DNA of 64,000 bases from Elymus sibiricus (lineage: Eukaryota > Streptophyta > Magnoliopsida > Poales > Poaceae). Below, piece after piece: positions 60,764 to 64,000 of the stretch (position 1 is the first letter of the stretch; each line of letters starts with the position of its first letter). The notes beneath the pieces were generated by a model, which saw only the letters and a program-made list of their open reading frames with translations, was not told the origin of the DNA and searched no databases. Where the stretch lies: the NCBI GenBank assembly GCA_039707655.1, contig CM077667.1, forward strand, positions 414,389,409 to 414,453,408, written 5' to 3'. A program made the position numbers and the translations under genes.

Positions 60764-62338
60764 TGATACGTATCCAACGTATCTATAATTTTTGCTTGTT
60801 CCATGTTGTTATATTATCACTCTTGGATGTTTTACAATCATTTTATTACAACTTTATATCATTTTTGGGAACTAACCTATTGACATAGTGCCAAAGTGCC
60901 AGTTGCTATTTTTGCTTTTTTTTACTTCGCAGAAAATCAGTACCAAACGGAGACAAAACGCTGCGGGGATTTTTGTGGATTTTTTACGGACCAGAAGAAA
61001 GAAGATGTGCCAAAGAACACCAGAAGAGGGGGCCCAGGCTGGCCAGCACCCACCAGGGCGCGCCAGAGGCCCCCTGGCGTGGCCTGGTGGGGGCTGGATG
61101 CCTCGGGCACCCCCTCAACCGACTATCGTGCCTATAAATTCCCAGGAAATCCAAAAACCCTAGAAGAGTCGACGAAACACAATTCCAGCCGCCTCAAGTT
61201 CCAGAACCGCGAGATCCAATCTAAACACCATCACGGAGGGGTTCATCTTCCTCATAGGTGCCTCTCCGATGATGCATGAATAGTCCACCATAGACCTACG
61301 GGTCCGTAGGCAGTAGCTAGATGGCTTCTTCTCTCTCTCTTTATGATTTTCAATACAATGGTCTCTTGGAGATCCATTTGATGTAAACTTTTGCGGTGTG
61401 TTTGTTGGGATCCGATGAATTTTGAGTTCATGATCAGTTTCTATCCATGAATATTATTTGAGTCTTCTTTGATCTATTATATGCATGATTACTTATAGCC
61501 TCGTATTTCTTCTTCGAATCTTTGGTTTAGTTAGGCGAACTAGATCGATTTTTCTTGCCATGGGAAGAGGTGCTTTGTGATGGGTTCGATCTTGCGATGT
61601 TCTTTCCTGGTGACAGAAGGGGCAGCAAGACACGCATGTATCGTTGTTATTAAGGATAACAAGATGGGGTCTATTCCTACATGAATAGATCTTGTCTACA
61701 TCATGTCATCGTACTTATTGCATTACTTCGTTTTTTCCAAGAACTTAATACACTAGATGCATGCTAGATAGCGATCGATGTGTGGAGTAATAGAGGTAGA
61801 TGCAGGCAGGAGTCAGTCTATCTATCTTGGACGTGATGCCTATATAATGATCATCACCTTGGATATCGTCATGACTATTCAATTTTCTATCAATTGCCCA
61901 ACAGTAATTTGTTCACCCACCGTGCGCTATACTCATGAGAGAAGCCACTAGTGAACCCTACGGCCCCCGGGTCTACTTTTCCATCATATTGCTTTCCGAT
62001 CTACATTTTTTGCAATCTTTGTTTTCAGATCTACAAAACCAAAAACCCAAAAATATATTGCTGCATATTTACTCTTTTTATTTGTGTTCTTGAGAGATCT
62101 ATCTCTCCTATCTATCACTACCTAATCTATCTCATTACCGTAGAGAGATTGACAACCTCACTTTCGCGTCGGGTTGCAAGTATTTGTTGTTTGTGTGCAG
62201 GTGCTGCTTATTGGGTGTTGGTGATCCTCCTACTGGTTCGATAACCTTGGTTTCATAACTGAGGGAAATACTTACCGTCGCTGTGCTGCATCATCCCTTC
62301 CTCTTTGGGGAAATACCGACGCAGTCCAAGCCACGTCA
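60764..62338 (+). repeat. 3' LTR of element I
   Basis: 1575 bp, collinear with 55466-57041, with scattered substitutions; its start reads TGATACGTATCC instead of TGATACGTCTCC. Confidence 0.93.
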
Positions 62339-62607
62339 CTAGTCACCAGCCCCCACAGTCAAGCTCCTAAGGCTAAGTGAAAGCAAGCCGCATAGTCTGA
62401 TTGCCTCGTTCCCCTCACACCCTACCGCCTCCGGGCGACGATACATCGGCTAAGGGTTACAGTGCGGAGGTCGGAACACCCCTTGTAGCATCTACATGGG
62501 GGCTGAAGCCGACGACCGGCAACTTTCAGTTAAAACGGCCACACATGAGTCAAAATAATACAAGGCTTAAAAAGAATGATACGTCATGCAACCACGCTAT
62601 AAAGCAA

Positions 62608-64000
62608 AATAGTCATCGGGCACATGATAGTAGGCTCATTCATAAATTACATCTCTAGAGTATTGGGCCTCGCCCGAGCACCATCCATCACAAGGGGGAA
62701 GTATAGCTCGGGGCGCCTATGCTCCTTCCCAGCAGGCGGAGGTGCGATGGCCATCTCGGCCGGCTTGAGCTTTGGCCAGTGCACCATGGCCTTTGCAAAT
62801 GCCATCTGGGCCCCCTCGATGCATGTGGAATGCTTCAGGACGTCAATTCGGGATGCGGCATCGCACAACTTCTGCACTAAGCCGAAGTAACTACCCGACA
62901 ACAGCTCTGAAGGCCACAGCCGGATACAAAGGTCTTTCATGGCCGGCTCCACCATCCTATGCAGCTCCATCAACTGCTTCATCTAATTGCTGAGAGGTGG
63001 GTGCTCGGGGGTTTGAAATTATGCCCAGGACAGTCTGGGCTCAACATCCCCATCCCGCGTAGCGAAGTACCGAGCCGCGCCCGTCGCACTCCTCGGGAGC
63101 TCCATAAAGGCGCCTGAGGAATGCCACACTCGTGTGAGCAACGCAAACCTGTTACCACCAAAGGCACATTGCAGTAAGTATGGCTTACCATCTGCGATCA
63201 GCCTGACTTGGCGGAGCTCTTCTTCATATAACCGCCTCTCTACCCGCTCTCCTTTAAGCTTTGCGGACAGCGATGATAGCTCGGCGGCTTGCTCCTTGTT
63301 TGTTTGCTCAAGGGATTCACACTTAGTGTTGGCATCCTTGAGCTCCTACTGCACCTCGGATACCCGAGCTTCGTGCTTGTCACTAACGGTTTTCACTGAC
63401 GACAGTTCGGCAGACGCTTGTTCGGCCAGCGCCTTGTGATCCACGGCCTCCTGCCTCGCCTTCTCGACCTCTGCGGCAGTGGCTGTAGTCATAGTGGATA
63501 ACCAAGACTTAGTGACAAGACCCTGAAACAACTTTAATTAATAAGGATAACAGTAGCCAAGGTGGCACAATTCGGACTTACCTTGCGCTTCGCCAAACGG
63601 TTTGTTGAGGCGGTCTAGTTCCTCATCAGAGCTCTTGAGCTTCCGATTCATCTCGGCCAGCTCCATGGCATTGGTGGCCATTGCCGAAGACGAGGCCTAA
63701 AAAACACCTTACTTATGTTAGACTCCCGAGCTATCGGTGGTAGACCCTCTGCTAAGTTTTCCCCAAACCCGCGAGAGTCTCGGAGGTCACAATTCACCTG
63801 TTTTCTATCATTTGTGCCTTTTGGCTATTTGACCCCCGTGTGAGTTTTTTCAAACTCACCCACGGCTTAGGGGCTACTGTGCTTACAGGGGTTGTCTAAA
63901 CCTTATAAATTAAATTTTTCTGGGAGAAAGAGTATTACATGGCTTACCTTGAAGCCCGTCAAGAGACCGTTTAAGGCCTCCTTCAGACCGTTATCAACAG
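62608..64000 (-). pseudogene. Antisense multi-exon gene of element F (partial)
   Basis: Host F resumes after I. Minus-strand coding stretches: 62647 to about 63113 (ELLSGSYFGLVQKLCDAASR), 63189-63522 coiled-coil-like (EVEKARQEAVDHKALAEQAS), and 63582 to about 63690 (AMELAEMNRKLKSSDEELDR). Candidate GT/AG introns are 63114-63188 and 63523-63581. Position and protein style match the antisense gene of element B and the known antisense ORF of Tat-lineage Gypsy elements. A stop follows residue 112 of the 62982 frame upstream side (TAG near 62983), so it is probably broken. The rest lies beyond 64000. Function unknown. Confidence 0.65.

Larger units (their letters stand above)
55466..62338 (+). mobile_element. 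Element I: gag-only LTR retrotransposon with rearranged 5' end
   Basis: Order: TSD CTAGT (55461-55465); complete LTR 55466-57041; CTAGT plus host flank 57042-57308; last 26 bp of an LTR (57309-57334); primer-binding site; gag-like frame; non-coding region; 3' LTR 60764-62338; CTAGT (62339-62343) and the same host flank again. A second copy of flank-plus-LTR tail therefore sits between LTR and interior. It belongs to the same broad group as A (shared LTR start, polypurine motif and 3' module). Confidence 0.9.

Overview
The window is wall-to-wall LTR retrotransposon sequence from a large grass genome, most likely a Triticeae species (wheat, barley or Aegilops type). The basis is BARE/Angela-like and Sirevirus-like Copia elements, Tat-lineage and Del/Tekay-like Gypsy elements, several Triticeae-style gag-only families, and insertion into insertion. 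I found no cellular protein-coding gene, tRNA, rRNA, CRISPR array or bacterial-style feature. Family names are from memory and tentative. The boundaries are firmer, because eight insertions are supported by exact 5-bp target-site duplications (TSDs).

Left block (1-22838). Element B is a Tat-lineage Gypsy element on the + strand: pol at 1-2587, an antisense multi-exon gene at 10984-14665, 3' LTR at 16161-16673. It is split by element A (3418-10702, TSD GGTAA), a gag-only element with a deleted 5' LTR, and by a 480-bp solo LTR (14928-15407, TSD ACGGG). B abuts the integrase reading frame of Copia element C (minus strand, 16674-22838), so B appears to have inserted into C; the rest of C should lie left of the window. 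C's leader carries a solo LTR of C's own family in opposite orientation (20017-21398, TSD CAGAT), giving a ~1.4-kb inverted repeat with an 80-bp spacer.

Middle block (22839-47320). A Del/Tekay-like Gypsy 3' end and long LTR (T1, from 22839) holds Copia element D (BARE/Angela-like, minus, 23995-32762, TSD CTTCT). T1 meets an inverted relative, T2, at 34698. T2 holds solo LTR E (35348-45739, TSD GTTAT), and E is split by H (35748-44739, TSD CACCT), a Sirevirus-like Copia element with one uninterrupted 1314-residue gag-pol frame.

Right block (47318-64000). Element F, a Gypsy element with gag-protease but no visible pol, runs on the + strand. It is split by G (48490-54312, TSD GTCAT), a minus-strand LTR element with a 5-kb interior lacking a recognisable gene, and by I (55466-62338, TSD CTAGT), a gag-only element. 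I has an aberrant structure: a complete LTR plus 267 bp of downstream flank is followed by the last 26 bp of an LTR and then the interior, so the flank and TSD occur twice. F resumes with an antisense multi-exon gene (62608-64000).

Functionally, only H retains all visible protease, integrase, reverse transcriptase and RNase H catalytic residues, and its Gag lacks a zinc knuckle. B has a frameshift and an integrase Asp-to-Asn change; D has stops, frameshifts, a YVDA reverse transcriptase motif and an integrase Glu-to-Lys change; C is broken by stops and frameshifts. A and I encode only gag-like proteins, so if they move they depend on other elements.
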